A stretch of 64,000 nt of DNA from positions 116,365 through 180,364 of the forward strand of contig NZ_QVMN01000008.1 in the NCBI RefSeq assembly GCF_010501075.1, in the 5' to 3' direction. This DNA is from Dysgonomonas sp. 25. Lineage in GTDB: Bacteria > Bacteroidota > Bacteroidia > Bacteroidales > Dysgonomonadaceae. Position 1 is the stretch's first letter; each line of letters opens with the position of its first letter. Made by a program: the position numbers and the translations under genes. This document shows positions 35,146 through 44,990 of the stretch, in pieces. A model generated the notes under the pieces. It was not told the DNA's origin, did not search any database, and saw nothing but the letters and a program-made list of their open reading frames with translations.

Positions 35146-36126
35146 ATGAACGAATACGTAAAGAAAATAATTGATTTATATACCAAAGCCTGTCTGGGAG
35201 ATTCTGCAAAGATAAAATTCCAGAACTGGCTTACCGAAGATACATTAGCCGACGAAAAGGAAGAAGCCCTGTTCGAATGGTGGAATCAGTCGAACCCTAC
35301 GGTTACCAAAGACACCCTCGAAGCATTGGCTTCGGTTAAATCGAAAGCGCAACAAATAAGAGAAGGTTCTAAGAAGAGGTTGATTATCTGGAGGTATGCT
35401 GCTGCTATTGTGCTCATTTTGTGCTCTACCACGGTATACCTCTTTTCCCGAACTGCCGAACCTGATGCCGAAGTTATAGAATATTTTACCCAAGCGGGGG
35501 AAATGGATACCATCCATTTGCCGGACGGAAGTATTATCCAGACCAATTCGCGTACGATCCTTCTGTACAACGAATCATTCGGGAAAGATAACCGCACGAT
35601 ATACCTCTCGGGCGAAGCAAACTTCAAAGTACAGAAAAACGAAGAGCTGCCTTTTATCGTGAAGTCCAAAGAATTTTCCGTAACAGCTTTGGGAACGGAG
35701 TTCGATGTCTATTCTTATCTCGAAGATCCTTATTTCAGAACAGTATTGATTTCAGGCAGTGTAAAAATACAGCAAAAAGGAAATGTAGACGACTATACTT
35801 TGTATCCGAAGGATCAATTCCTATATAACAGGCAAAATGAAGAGTATAGTATTTCCAAGGTCGATATACAGGAAGTTACGGCATGGCAACGAGGCGAATT
35901 TATATTCCGCAGCGCTACCATCCCCGACATTTTGTGTGCTATGGAGCGTAAATACGGAGTGTCGTTCCAGTATAAATCTAATATTTTCAATGAAGATAAA
36001 TATACATTCCGGTTCAAAAGAGAATCTTCGCTGGACGATATGCTGGAGATAATAAAAAGCGTCTCGGCAAATTTCGATTATAAACAAACCGGCGAATCAT
36101 ACCATATAACGGCAGTATCGAGATAA
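35146..36126 (+). CDS. FecR-family anti-sigma factor
   Basis: An inner-membrane regulator of 326 residues. A cytoplasmic sigma-binding part covers about 1-78, a single transmembrane helix 79-101 (after KKRLIIWRY), then the periplasmic FecR domain (FTQAGEMDTIHLPDGSIIQTNSRT; GEANFKVQKNEELPFIVKSKEFSVTALGTEFDVYSY) and a C-terminal DUF4974-type domain (FIFRSATIPDILCAMERKYGVSFQY) that contacts the receptor's STN domain. It lies between the sigma and SusC genes, as expected of its role in releasing the sigma factor when glycan is bound. Confidence 0.94.
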   Translation: MNEYVKKIIDLYTKACLGDSAKIKFQNWLTEDTLADEKEEALFEWWNQSNPTVTKDTLEALASVKSKAQQIREGSKKRLIIWRYAAAIVLILCSTTVYLFSRTAEPDAEVIEYFTQAGEMDTIHLPDGSIIQTNSRTILLYNESFGKDNRTIYLSGEANFKVQKNEELPFIVKSKEFSVTALGTEFDVYSYLEDPYFRTVLISGSVKIQQKGNVDDYTLYPKDQFLYNRQNEEYSISKVDIQEVTAWQRGEFIFRSATIPDILCAMERKYGVSFQYKSNIFNEDKYTFRFKRESSLDDMLEIIKSVSANFDYKQTGESYHITAVSR

Positions 36127-36189
36127 ACCGGCACTGCGGATGTGTTTGTATAGAATTAAGTTTTTTTGATTAACTAATAAATCTAAATC

Positions 36190-36224
36190 ATGAAGAGAAC
36201 ATGAGTCTAATTGCCGCCTTGCGG
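36190..36224 (+). promoter_or_regulatory. Leader elements before the SusC gene: mini-frame and hairpin
   Basis: In the 177-base gap, ATGAAGAGAACATGA (36190-36204) encodes only Met-Lys-Arg-Thr, and a small GC hairpin CCGC-CTT-GCGG (36214-36224) follows. About 80 bases then lead to the SusC ATG. The gap should hold the ECF-dependent promoter, but I cannot define its boxes. Confidence 0.25.
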
Positions 36225-36303
36225 GGGGTAATACAAGACACCCTTAAGTCTAAAATTTGTTCAAATAGTAATTTTATCCCTAACCCTTAATTTGTACTGA
36301 TCT

Positions 36304-39300
36304 ATGAATCAATTTTACAAGAAAGTAAACTTTAAGTTAATCTTATTGCTTTGCTTGTTTTTCGTGCAAATGAACCTATTTGCTCAGAGTGATGTGAAAA
36401 TTTCTATTAGTAGAGACAACATCACTATAAAAGAAGCATTGCAGGAAGTGGAAAAACAATCGAAGATGTCCGTTGCTTACAATGAATCGAAGCTGAACGG
36501 AAACCAAAAGATTCGTTTGAATATAGCGAATCAAACTCTCGAGCAAGCGCTTGCTGAAATTTTGTCGGGAACAAATTTCTCTTACCAACTGAAAGATGAT
36601 TATATCATGATCGTCCCTGTCAAGAAGGAAGGAAAGCCGCTTAAAACAGTTACAGGTACTTTGTTGGATGATGCGGGCGAACCGCTTATCGGTGCTCCGG
36701 TAACGGTGCAAGGTTCGAAAACAGCCGGTGCGATGACCGATATCGACGGATCGTTCAGTATCGAAGTTGCTCCGGGCGACGTACTTGTTATATCTTATTT
36801 GGGTTACGAAACTCAACAAATTAAAGTGACAGATAAGAATGTTTATAATATAACATTAGCATCTGTTTCGCAGGATCTCGAAGCTGTTGTTGTAACGGCT
36901 CTCGGTATTAAGCGTTCTCAAAAGGCATTGAGCTATAACGCACAAGAGGTCAATGCAGAAGACCTCACCCGCGTGAGAGATGCCAACTTCATAAACGCAT
37001 TATCCGGAAAAGTTGCAGGGGTAACAATCAATGCGAGTTCTTCGGGTGTCGGAGGTGCAAGTAAGGTTGTGATGCGTGGTGTGAAAAGTATCGATCAGTC
37101 GAATAACGCAATGTATGTAGTCGACGGAATCCCGATGTTTAATACAGGCGGCGAAGGAAGTACCGAGTTCGGCTCGGGTGGTACTACCGAATCGATTGCC
37201 GATATAAACCCCGAAGATATTGAATCATTGACCGTATTGAACGGTGCTGCCGCTTCGGCCTTGTATGGTAGCAATGCTGCGAATGGGGTAATCTTGATAA
37301 CAACCAAAAGAGGTAAAGCCGGTAAGACGACGCTTACTTTCACGCAGAATACAGAATTCCTGAGCGCTTTTGTAATGCCTAAATTCCAGAATTCATACGG
37401 AACAGGTTTGGAAGGAGTAAATCTTACGACATTGGCGACAGACCGTAGCTGGGGTGCTAAACTGAATTCGGCTAACCGCATGGGATACAACCCGAAAGAC
37501 GACTACCTCAGAACAGGTGTTGTCACTACCGAAGCGGTAACCCTATCTACCGGTAATGAGCTTAATCAGACGTATGCTTCAGCTGCGACAGTCAATTCGG
37601 AAGGAATTATCCGCAACAATACTTATGACCGTATGAACTTTACGATTCGCAATTCGACAGTAATGTTGGATGGCAAATTGAAAATGGATCTCGGAGCGAG
37701 CTACATCAAACAGAAAGATATGAATATGACCAACCAGGGGGTTTATCAGAATCCGTTGGTGTCTGCTTATCTGTTCCCGCGTGGCGAAGATTGGAACAAT
37801 GTAAAGATGTACGAAGAATGGAATAATGCCCGTCAGATATATACTCAACGCTGGGATTATGGACTCCAGGGATTCTCGGGACAAAACCCTTACTGGATCA
37901 ACTACCGCAACCTTCGCGAAAATACGAAAGACCGTTATATGTTGAACGGAAGCCTGAGTTACGAAATATTCGACTGGTTGAATGTATCGGGCCGTGTACG
38001 TACTGACTTCTCTGAAAACCAATATACGGAGAAATTGTATGCTTCCACTAACTCGACGTTAGCCGGATCGGAGAATGGATTCTTCGGTATGCAGAAAACC
38101 CGCGACCGCCAGACCTATGCCGATGTGTTGGTCAATATCAATAAGACGTTCAACGAAGATATTACTTTGACAGCCAATGCCGGAGCTTCTATCTCGGATA
38201 TGTTTCAGGATTACTTCCGCAACTCGGGACCTTTAGGCGACGATGCTATTCCGAATGTCTTTACTGTGTATCAGATAGATCGTAACAAACTGAAACCATA
38301 TCAGGACAAGTATCAGGAGCAGACACAATCTGTATTTGCCAGTGCCGAAATAGGCTACAAAGGAACTTACTACCTGACATTGACAGGCCGTTTCGACTGG
38401 CCGTCGCAATTGGCAGGAGATCAGTCTTCGAAAAGCGGATTCTTCTATCCATCAATAGGTACATCAGTTGTTCTGTCTGAGGTTTTACCAATGCCTAAAC
38501 AAATCGAATACTTGAAAGTAAGAGGATCTTTTGCTTCTGTTGGTCTTCCATTCCAGCGCCACCTTGCTCAAAGGTATCACTCGTGGGACGAAGAGAAGAA
38601 CAATTATAATCCTAACTACGACCATTATCCGATTAACTTCTTGGATCCACAGAAAACAGATTCATGGGAATTTGGTATAACAACCCGCTTCCTGAAGAAT
38701 TTCAAGCTCGATGTTGGACTTTACCATGCCAAAACATACAACCAGGTATTTAATGCACAACTTTCGGCCTCATCGGGATACGAAGACTATTATGTGCAAT
38801 CGGGTAGTGTTGTCAACAAAGGTATAGAATTGTCTTTGGGCTATGAAAATACATTTGCCGGCGTTAGATGGTCATCAAATTATACATTTACGACTAATAG
38901 GAATAAGATCAAACAATTGGCCAACAATTGGGTGAATCCGGTTACAGGAGAGTTGTATCCGATGGAAACGTTGACGCTTAAAGCGCTGGGAGATACAAAA
39001 TTCATCCTGAAAAAAGGAGGAACATTAGGTGACCTGTATTCATTGACTGATTTGCAAAGAGACTCCAACGGAAAAATCTATGTAGATCCGGACGGAAAAG
39101 TAGTTAAAATCAATGTAGCCAGCGATCCTGTGAAAATGGGTAGCGTATTGCCTAAGGCGAATATGTCGTGGAGGAATGACTTCGCATGGAACAACTTTAA
39201 CTTTGGTTTTATGTTCTCTGCACGTCTTGGAGGTGTTGTTTATTCTGCAACACAAGCTATCATGGATAGCTATGGTGTGTCGGAAGCTTCTGCCAAAGCG

Positions 39301-39645
39301 CGCGATAACGGTGGCGTGACAATAAACGGCGGGGATAAAATCAATCCGCAGATATGGTACGAAACTGTAGGTTCTGCTTCCAATATCGGACAATACTATA
39401 CCTATAGCGCTACTAACGTACGCCTGCAGGAAGTATCGTTGGGTTATACTTTCCCTAAATCGAAACTATGGGACATAGGAGAGCTCAGTGTATCATTGAT
39501 AGGACGTAACCTGTTGATGATTTACAACAAGGCTCCGTTCGATCCCGAAGCCGTTGCTACTACCGGTAACAACTACCAGGGTATCGACTACTTCATGATG
39601 CCGAGCACCAGAAGCATGGGATTCAATGTTAAACTGAGATTTTAA
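36304..39645 (+). CDS. SusC/RagA-family TonB-dependent outer-membrane transporter with STN domain
   Basis: Imports oligosaccharides across the outer membrane in partnership with the SusD lipoprotein. 1113 residues. In order: signal peptide (ends FAQ, about 28), STN signalling domain (about 30-105, VKISISRDNITIKEALQEVE), carboxypeptidase-regulatory-like domain (about 115-195, GTLLDDAGEPLIGAPVTVQG), plug with VVVTALGIKRSQKALSY and the FINALSGKVAGV and VDGIPMFN signatures, then a 22-strand barrel ending in an aromatic-terminal RSMGFNVKLRF. The STN domain is what links it to the FecR/ECF pair. The SusD gene follows after 22 bases. Confidence 0.95.
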   Translation: MNQFYKKVNFKLILLLCLFFVQMNLFAQSDVKISISRDNITIKEALQEVEKQSKMSVAYNESKLNGNQKIRLNIANQTLEQALAEILSGTNFSYQLKDDYIMIVPVKKEGKPLKTVTGTLLDDAGEPLIGAPVTVQGSKTAGAMTDIDGSFSIEVAPGDVLVISYLGYETQQIKVTDKNVYNITLASVSQDLEAVVVTALGIKRSQKALSYNAQEVNAEDLTRVRDANFINALSGKVAGVTINASSSGVGGASKVVMRGVKSIDQSNNAMYVVDGIPMFNTGGEGSTEFGSGGTTESIADINPEDIESLTVLNGAAASALYGSNAANGVILITTKRGKAGKTTLTFTQNTEFLSAFVMPKFQNSYGTGLEGVNLTTLATDRSWGAKLNSANRMGYNPKDDYLRTGVVTTEAVTLSTGNELNQTYASAATVNSEGIIRNNTYDRMNFTIRNSTVMLDGKLKMDLGASYIKQKDMNMTNQGVYQNPLVSAYLFPRGEDWNNVKMYEEWNNARQIYTQRWDYGLQGFSGQNPYWINYRNLRENTKDRYMLNGSLSYEIFDWLNVSGRVRTDFSENQYTEKLYASTNSTLAGSENGFFGMQKTRDRQTYADVLVNINKTFNEDITLTANAGASISDMFQDYFRNSGPLGDDAIPNVFTVYQIDRNKLKPYQDKYQEQTQSVFASAEIGYKGTYYLTLTGRFDWPSQLAGDQSSKSGFFYPSIGTSVVLSEVLPMPKQIEYLKVRGSFASVGLPFQRHLAQRYHSWDEEKNNYNPNYDHYPINFLDPQKTDSWEFGITTRFLKNFKLDVGLYHAKTYNQVFNAQLSASSGYEDYYVQSGSVVNKGIELSLGYENTFAGVRWSSNYTFTTNRNKIKQLANNWVNPVTGELYPMETLTLKALGDTKFILKKGGTLGDLYSLTDLQRDSNGKIYVDPDGKVVKINVASDPVKMGSVLPKANMSWRNDFAWNNFNFGFMFSARLGGVVYSATQAIMDSYGVSEASAKARDNGGVTINGGDKINPQIWYETVGSASNIGQYYTYSATNVRLQEVSLGYTFPKSKLWDIGELSVSLIGRNLLMIYNKAPFDPEAVATTGNNYQGIDYFMMPSTRSMGFNVKLRF

Positions 39646-39667
39646 ATAATCGGATAACCATATAATT

Positions 39668-41251
39668 ATGAAAATATATAAACATATATCAATTATACTG
39701 ATGGCCTGTTCTGCATTGCTCTTCACTGTTCAATGTACAGACTCATACGATAGGTATAATAAGACAGGCGTGAATGACGAGGAAGGAAGCCGCGATCAGT
39801 ACTTTCTGAAAACGCACATGACAAATATGCAAAGCTGGATTATTCCAAGTGCTTCGCATGCAAATCAATTCTCCGAGCAATTGCTTGGCGGCCCGTACGG
39901 AGGTTATTTCTCCGACGTGAACCCGGGTTTTAACAACAGAAACTTCTCTACCTATGGTCCTGAAGACGGTTGGTATGCATCCATCTTCAAAGACTATATG
40001 AAGGAAGTGATGACTTCTTACAATACAGTGAAAACGTTGACCGAAGATCCTGTCCTTCTGTCTGTTGCTTCCATTACCAAAGTGGCGGCTATGTCCAGAA
40101 TTACAGATATTTTCGGCCCTATCCCTTACACCGAAGTAGGTGTTGATGGAGCTCTGAATGCCAAATATGACTCTCAGGAAGATGTTTATAAAACGATGCT
40201 TGACGAGTTGGATGAGGCCATTGATGTGTTGACTGTGAACCGGACAAATGATTTCTCTCCCAAAGCTGATCGTATCTATTCAGGTAATGTAGAGCGTTGG
40301 ATTAAGTATGCCAATTCGATAAAGCTTCGTATGGCTATTCGTATGTCCGAGGTAGAGCCTCTCTTGGCTCGCACGAAAGCCGAAGAGGTGATGTCGAATG
40401 CTATCGGCCCTATTTTGTCTAACGATGACAATGCGAATCTTACATTAGTATCTGGCCAGACGAATCCATATGCCTATGGTTTTGATATCTGGAACAGCGG
40501 AGGTGATGCGCGTATTTCGGCCGATATTACCTCTTATATGAACGGATACAATGATCCGCGTATGGCTGCCTATTTCGAAGAATCAGCTTTCGGCCCGGGC
40601 GTATATGTCGGATTCCGTAACGGGATTTCGATTCCTGCACAATCTATCGGACAACAATATTCACGCATGAATCCGGAAGTTTATAACCAGATGAGCATGC
40701 GCCTGATGAATGCTGCCGAAATTGCATTTCTCAGAGCCGAAGGAGCTTTGCGTGGATGGAATATGGGCGGAACGGCTCAAAGCTTATACGAATCGGGTAT
40801 CGAATTGTCTTTCGGACAATGGGGCGTTTCGGGCGCAGCGGCTTATATTGCCAATGCAACAAGCTCACCGCTCAAATATGTAGACCCGTTGGGCTCATAC
40901 TCGTTCATAGGTTCGCCGAGCACTATCAAAATAGCATGGAGTGGTTCGAATTTCGATGAAAACCTCGAACGCATTATTACGCAAAAATGGATTGCAAATT
41001 ATCCGAATGGTATCGAAGCATGGAGCGAATTCCGTCGTACAGGATATCCTAAGTTGATGCCTGTCTTGCTGAACCGTAGTTCGGTTATCACAGACCTGAA
41101 CAAGATGGCTCGCCGATTGCCTTATCCTAATGATGAATATACAGGAAATAGGGAAAATGTGCTGAATGCATTAAGTACTTTTTTCAATGCTCCTGATAAT
41201 ATGGCGACAGATGTTTGGTGGGCAAATAATCCTGCTAACGGAAGTAAATAA
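39668..41251 (+). CDS. SusD/RagB-family nutrient-binding lipoprotein (SusD-like_2 type)
   Basis: The surface-exposed lid of the SusC transporter. 527 residues. A lipoprotein signal ends with FTVQC, lipidated Cys23, followed by TDSYDRYN. Helical TPR-like content is typical: AMSRITDIFGPIPYTEVG, YDSQEDVYKTMLDELDEAIDVL, NSIKLRMAIRMS and, at the C-terminus, QKWIANYPNGIEAWSEFRRTGYP. The WSEFRRTGYP ending and the length point to the SusD-like_2 subfamily. It pairs with the preceding SusC. Confidence 0.94.
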   Translation: MKIYKHISIILMACSALLFTVQCTDSYDRYNKTGVNDEEGSRDQYFLKTHMTNMQSWIIPSASHANQFSEQLLGGPYGGYFSDVNPGFNNRNFSTYGPEDGWYASIFKDYMKEVMTSYNTVKTLTEDPVLLSVASITKVAAMSRITDIFGPIPYTEVGVDGALNAKYDSQEDVYKTMLDELDEAIDVLTVNRTNDFSPKADRIYSGNVERWIKYANSIKLRMAIRMSEVEPLLARTKAEEVMSNAIGPILSNDDNANLTLVSGQTNPYAYGFDIWNSGGDARISADITSYMNGYNDPRMAAYFEESAFGPGVYVGFRNGISIPAQSIGQQYSRMNPEVYNQMSMRLMNAAEIAFLRAEGALRGWNMGGTAQSLYESGIELSFGQWGVSGAAAYIANATSSPLKYVDPLGSYSFIGSPSTIKIAWSGSNFDENLERIITQKWIANYPNGIEAWSEFRRTGYPKLMPVLLNRSSVITDLNKMARRLPYPNDEYTGNRENVLNALSTFFNAPDNMATDVWWANNPANGSK

Positions 41252-41268
41252 CATTAATAGTCTAACGA

Positions 41269-42315
41269 ATGAAAAATATATATATGAACAAAATACTCCT
41301 ATTCCTATTGTCGCTAATGGCAGGAGGGCTCATGCTTACTTCTTGCAGCGATTGGACGGATGACGAAAGTGTAGATATAAACGAGCCGGGCATCGAAATC
41401 CAGAATCCGACATTATATGCCAAGTATCTGGAGAATCTGAGAAAATATAAAGAATCGGATCATAAGTTTATTTATGCATGGCATGACAACAGCGAGAAGC
41501 TTCCTTTCAACCGTTCGCACCACTTGACAGATTTGCCTGATAGTTTGGATGCAGTTGTATTGATGCACCCTGATGGTCTTGCCGATTGGGAGCAACAAGA
41601 AATAAGCTCGATACGTCAAGAAAAGAGTATCAGAACCTTGTTGTCGATAGACTTCGATGCTATAAAACTGGCACACGACCAGCTCTCTTTTGAGTGGGGA
41701 CAAGGGAATCCGGAAGTGCAAGATCCGGGTAGCTTTAGCTCATTCCTGGCCGATTCGCTAAGCCACAAACTAAGCTTGGTGAAGAAGTATAATTATGATG
41801 GAATAGTGATTTGCTATAACGGTAAGAATACTATGCACATGGAAGCGGACGAAAAACAAACTTATCTCAACAACGAAAATAGTTTCTTCAATTTCATTAC
41901 TGCATGGATGAACCTCAATCCGACTAAAACAGTTACTTATCAGGGCTATCCTCAGTATCTGACAGATAAAACCTTGTTTAATTCGTTCAAGCATATTATT
42001 GTACCATCGGTCAACCTGACGAATGCAAATGCATTGGCATATACTGTGTCAATGGCATCAGTCGCAGGTGTCCCTACCGACCGTTTCATAGTAATAGCAC
42101 AAACACCATCTTTCGATTCGGGCGATATCAAAACAGGTTACTGGGTCGATGGAAGCATTGCAATTACCTCAACTGCAAGTTGGGCAGCAGGTACATATTC
42201 AGATTACACAATCGCAGGATTTGGTATCTATAACATTAATAACGACTATTTTAATGTGAAGCGAGTATACACTTATTCGAGAGAAGCAATAGATACATTA
42301 AATCCTTCATTTTAA
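41269..42315 (+). CDS. GH18-like surface lipoprotein lacking the catalytic residues
   Basis: 348 residues, lipoprotein signal ending LMLTSC with Cys26 followed by SDWTDDE, an acidic stretch typical of surface export. The rest has the fold signature of Bacteroidota GH18 proteins: an N-terminal strand HKFIYAWHD, a segment TLLSIDFDAIKLAH, and YNYDGIVICYNG at 175-185. The last corresponds to the GH18 catalytic motif DGxxxDxE, but Cys182 and Asn184 stand where the Asp and the catalytic Glu should be. It is therefore probably a glycan-binding protein rather than an enzyme. Position directly after SusD fits a surface glycan-binding protein role. Confidence 0.82.
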   Translation: MKNIYMNKILLFLLSLMAGGLMLTSCSDWTDDESVDINEPGIEIQNPTLYAKYLENLRKYKESDHKFIYAWHDNSEKLPFNRSHHLTDLPDSLDAVVLMHPDGLADWEQQEISSIRQEKSIRTLLSIDFDAIKLAHDQLSFEWGQGNPEVQDPGSFSSFLADSLSHKLSLVKKYNYDGIVICYNGKNTMHMEADEKQTYLNNENSFFNFITAWMNLNPTKTVTYQGYPQYLTDKTLFNSFKHIIVPSVNLTNANALAYTVSMASVAGVPTDRFIVIAQTPSFDSGDIKTGYWVDGSIAITSTASWAAGTYSDYTIAGFGIYNINNDYFNVKRVYTYSREAIDTLNPSF

Positions 42316-42327
42316 ATTTTATTGATT

Positions 42328-43470
42328 ATGAAACAATATAAATTTTTACTATTATCCCTTTTGGCGCTATTCCTCTTGAATAGTTGCGAGAGCGACGACT
42401 CCTTTGGCAATAAAGTATCTTTAACTTCTGCTACAAAGGTGACTACATTGTTGATAAAGCCGGCGAATGTAAGTGCAGTAGAAGCACTCCAAGTAGAAAT
42501 GCCTCACCCTCAGTCTTACGAGATACATCTCAAATATGAGGCCGATACTTCACTTGTGAAGAAATACAACGAAGCTTTTTATGACAATGCAAAACTATTG
42601 CCTGCGAGTTTCTACGAAATTCCTGTACCTTATGACACGGTGAACGTAGGAACTGTGCGTTCGATAGGTAAAACTATCCATTTCAAGGATATAAACCTTC
42701 TGAGCCGTGATACGGTTTATGTGCTACCGGTTACAATTACTAATATAAATGCTTCAACATTGGAGAGCGCAAATACACACTATTATGTGTTTAAAGGTGC
42801 TGCTTTGATTAATGTGGTTGCCGATTTGGAAGAAAATGCATTAGGCGCTTATACTTCATGGAACAATCCTTCTGCACTCAGAGGAATAACCGAAATCACA
42901 ATGGAGGCTTTGGTACGTGCCCGCAATTACGATCGAATGATTAGCACTGTAATGGGGGTTGAAGGTCGCTTCCTTATCCGTTTGGGTGATGCCGGTTTCC
43001 CTTCGAATCAGATACAGGTTGCAACAAACAGAGGAAACTTCCCGGGAAGTGATGCGAATAAAGGTTTGCCTTTGAATACATGGACGCATATTGCTGTTAC
43101 ATGTAACACAGCCAGCGGGGCTGTGAAAGTGTATGTGAATGGTAGAGTTCAATCCGAAGGAACAATTTCCGGCCTCGGAACATTGGATATGACGGCATCT
43201 GGCACGCAAAAATTCTATATCGGACGTTCGTACGAAGATAGCCGCTATTTTGCAGGAGAATTCTCGGAATGCCGCATCTGGAATGTTGTACGTACACAGG
43301 AGGAAATCGAATCATCTATTTATGAAGTAGATCCTACTACTCCGGGTCTGGTGGCATATTGGAAGTGCGACGACGGAGCGGGTAATACTGTGACAGACTA
43401 TACTGCGAACGAGAACCATCTGACTTCCAGGAAGACTGTTATCAAATGGAATCCTGTTTCATTACCATAA
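42328..43470 (+). CDS. DUF1735 and LamG-domain surface lipoprotein
   Basis: 380 residues from the ATG at 42328 (a TTG two codons earlier is in frame). Lipoprotein signal ends LFLLNSC, followed by ESDDSF, an acidic surface-export pattern. An N-terminal DUF1735 domain spans about 30-155 (TLLIKPANVSAVEALQVEM; SRDTVYVLPVTITN). A laminin-G-like jelly-roll domain fills the rest: ITEITMEALVRAR, NTWTHIAVTCNTASGAVKVYVNG, FYIGRSYEDSRYFAGEFSECRIWN, and LVAYWKCDDGAGNTVTD. Likely binds glycans on the cell surface for the SusC/D system. Confidence 0.88.
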   Translation: MKQYKFLLLSLLALFLLNSCESDDSFGNKVSLTSATKVTTLLIKPANVSAVEALQVEMPHPQSYEIHLKYEADTSLVKKYNEAFYDNAKLLPASFYEIPVPYDTVNVGTVRSIGKTIHFKDINLLSRDTVYVLPVTITNINASTLESANTHYYVFKGAALINVVADLEENALGAYTSWNNPSALRGITEITMEALVRARNYDRMISTVMGVEGRFLIRLGDAGFPSNQIQVATNRGNFPGSDANKGLPLNTWTHIAVTCNTASGAVKVYVNGRVQSEGTISGLGTLDMTASGTQKFYIGRSYEDSRYFAGEFSECRIWNVVRTQEEIESSIYEVDPTTPGLVAYWKCDDGAGNTVTDYTANENHLTSRKTVIKWNPVSLP

Positions 43471-43503
43471 ACAAATGATTATTTATATTAAAAGTCAAAA
43501 ATT

Positions 43504-44910
43504 ATGAAACAATATAAGTTTATAAATGTGACAATGGTCACCCTGTTTTTGCTGATGCTGGGAATGTTCGCAGCATGTAGCGACGACGTAAATGTGGGTA
43601 ATAAAGTGGACGAGGGGAACTATGAAACCAGCGACAAAGTTGCCGGTTACCTGATCGGTGCCGATGGTAAAAAAAGCACTACTTATGCTGAATTTCGCGA
43701 TGCAGCCGACATCTCTCTCTATCTGGCACTGAATAAGAACGCTACTCAGGCAGTAAGTGCAACATTAAAGTTCGATGCTTCGGTATTGGAGAGATACAAT
43801 ACTGCACACGGAACGAATTATGCTCTCTTCCCTCAGGCATCTGTGTCCTTTGCTAGTGCTGGTGCGGTTTCAGTGGCCAATGGCGCAATTAAATCCGATG
43901 CTGCTGTTGTTTCGGTTGTTTCAGACGGAACATTAAATCCGGAAACGACTTATGTTATCCCTGTATCAACAGACTTAAACAACGGAGATATATTATTGGG
44001 CGAAGAATCGACTCTCTTGATTTTTGTGAAGGACTTATCACAAATTCCGACTGCCGATAAAGCTTCCGGAATAAAAATTATAAGTTGTATGGAGGTAAAT
44101 GATACCAACCCTCTGAATAATTTATGCTTTACATTGCAAGACAGCGGAAAACCATTAGTCGACATCCTTATATTATTTTCGGGTAATGTCAATTATGATG
44201 AAACGACAGGACGTGTATACAACTACAATAACCCGAATGTGCAACACCTTTTGGATAATCGCGAGAAATATCTGAAACCGTTGCAAGATAGAGGTATAAA
44301 AGTGGTACTTGGTATATTGGGTAATCACGACCGTTCGGGTGTGGCTAACTTGTCGAAGGAAACTGCACAGGCATTTGCGCAGGAGTTGAAAGCGGTTTGC
44401 GATGCTTACAATCTCGATGGTATCTTTTGGGATGATGAATATTCTTCTTACATATCTCCTCCTCCTCCGGGATTTGTTTCTCCATCGAGCGCGGCAGCAG
44501 CCCGTCTCTGCTACGAGTGCAAACAGGCTATGCCTGATAAATTGATGTGTGCATATGTATACGGATTAACAAGGAATTTCCCAAGTGTAGATGGCGTACA
44601 GCCAGGTGATTTTGTAGACTGGGGTATCCATGACTATGGTGGCAGTAGCGATTTGAGTGGTAACTACCCGGGTCTTCCGAAGTCTGGTATGGCTCTTTAT
44701 TCTCAAGAATTTGCACAAGGCAGGACTACTTCTGAAGCAAATTTAAGGAGATTGCGTAATGATGGCTATGGCGGTAATATGATATTTGCTATGGACCCGT
44801 TCCGTTCAAACTTTAATTCGAGCCAGTTGCCGGCTATGCAAAGAATGGCAAGGGTTCTTTACGATGAAGAATTGGTGTACGATGGACAACCATACGCTAA
44901 AGACTGGTAA
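43504..44910 (+). CDS. Endo-beta-N-acetylglucosaminidase, GH18 with N-terminal DUF1735 domain
   Basis: Cleaves between the two core GlcNAc residues of N-glycans, releasing the glycan from protein at the cell surface. 468 residues, lipoprotein signal with Cys25 followed by SDDVN. DUF1735 domain at about 40-175 (SLYLALNKNATQAVSATLKF; ETTYVIPVSTD), GH18 barrel from about 187. The catalytic motif is intact: LDGIFWDDEYSSY with Asp310, Asp311 and Glu312. HDYGGSSDLSG and MIFAMDPFR cover the later barrel strands. The architecture matches BT3987 of Bacteroides thetaiotaomicron, which acts on high-mannose N-glycans. The adjacent GH92 and GH125 genes support the same substrate. Confidence 0.9.
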   Translation: MKQYKFINVTMVTLFLLMLGMFAACSDDVNVGNKVDEGNYETSDKVAGYLIGADGKKSTTYAEFRDAADISLYLALNKNATQAVSATLKFDASVLERYNTAHGTNYALFPQASVSFASAGAVSVANGAIKSDAAVVSVVSDGTLNPETTYVIPVSTDLNNGDILLGEESTLLIFVKDLSQIPTADKASGIKIISCMEVNDTNPLNNLCFTLQDSGKPLVDILILFSGNVNYDETTGRVYNYNNPNVQHLLDNREKYLKPLQDRGIKVVLGILGNHDRSGVANLSKETAQAFAQELKAVCDAYNLDGIFWDDEYSSYISPPPPGFVSPSSAAAARLCYECKQAMPDKLMCAYVYGLTRNFPSVDGVQPGDFVDWGIHDYGGSSDLSGNYPGLPKSGMALYSQEFAQGRTTSEANLRRLRNDGYGGNMIFAMDPFRSNFNSSQLPAMQRMARVLYDEELVYDGQPYAKDW

Positions 44911-44925
44911 TTATTTGATTATAAT

Positions 44926-44962
44926 AAACCTTTGGCCTCATTTGTTGTGAGGCCAGAGGTTT
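44926..44962 (+). terminator. Strong hairpin after the GH18 gene
   Basis: The arms AAACCTTTGGCCTCA and TGAGGCCAGAGGTTT (one mismatch) surround a TTTGTTG loop. There is no long T-run afterwards (GGTTAACAAACTTTT), so it may be a partial terminator or an mRNA-stabilising 3' structure within the operon. Confidence 0.55.
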
Positions 44963-44990
44963 GGTTAACAAACTTTTAAATCGATTATTT

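Noticed and set aside
44926..44962. The hairpin after GH18 as the end of the N-glycan operon
   Set aside because: No T-tract follows, and the next gene starts 28 bases later with a surface lipoprotein signal matching the locus; the hairpin at 45975 is the better terminator.
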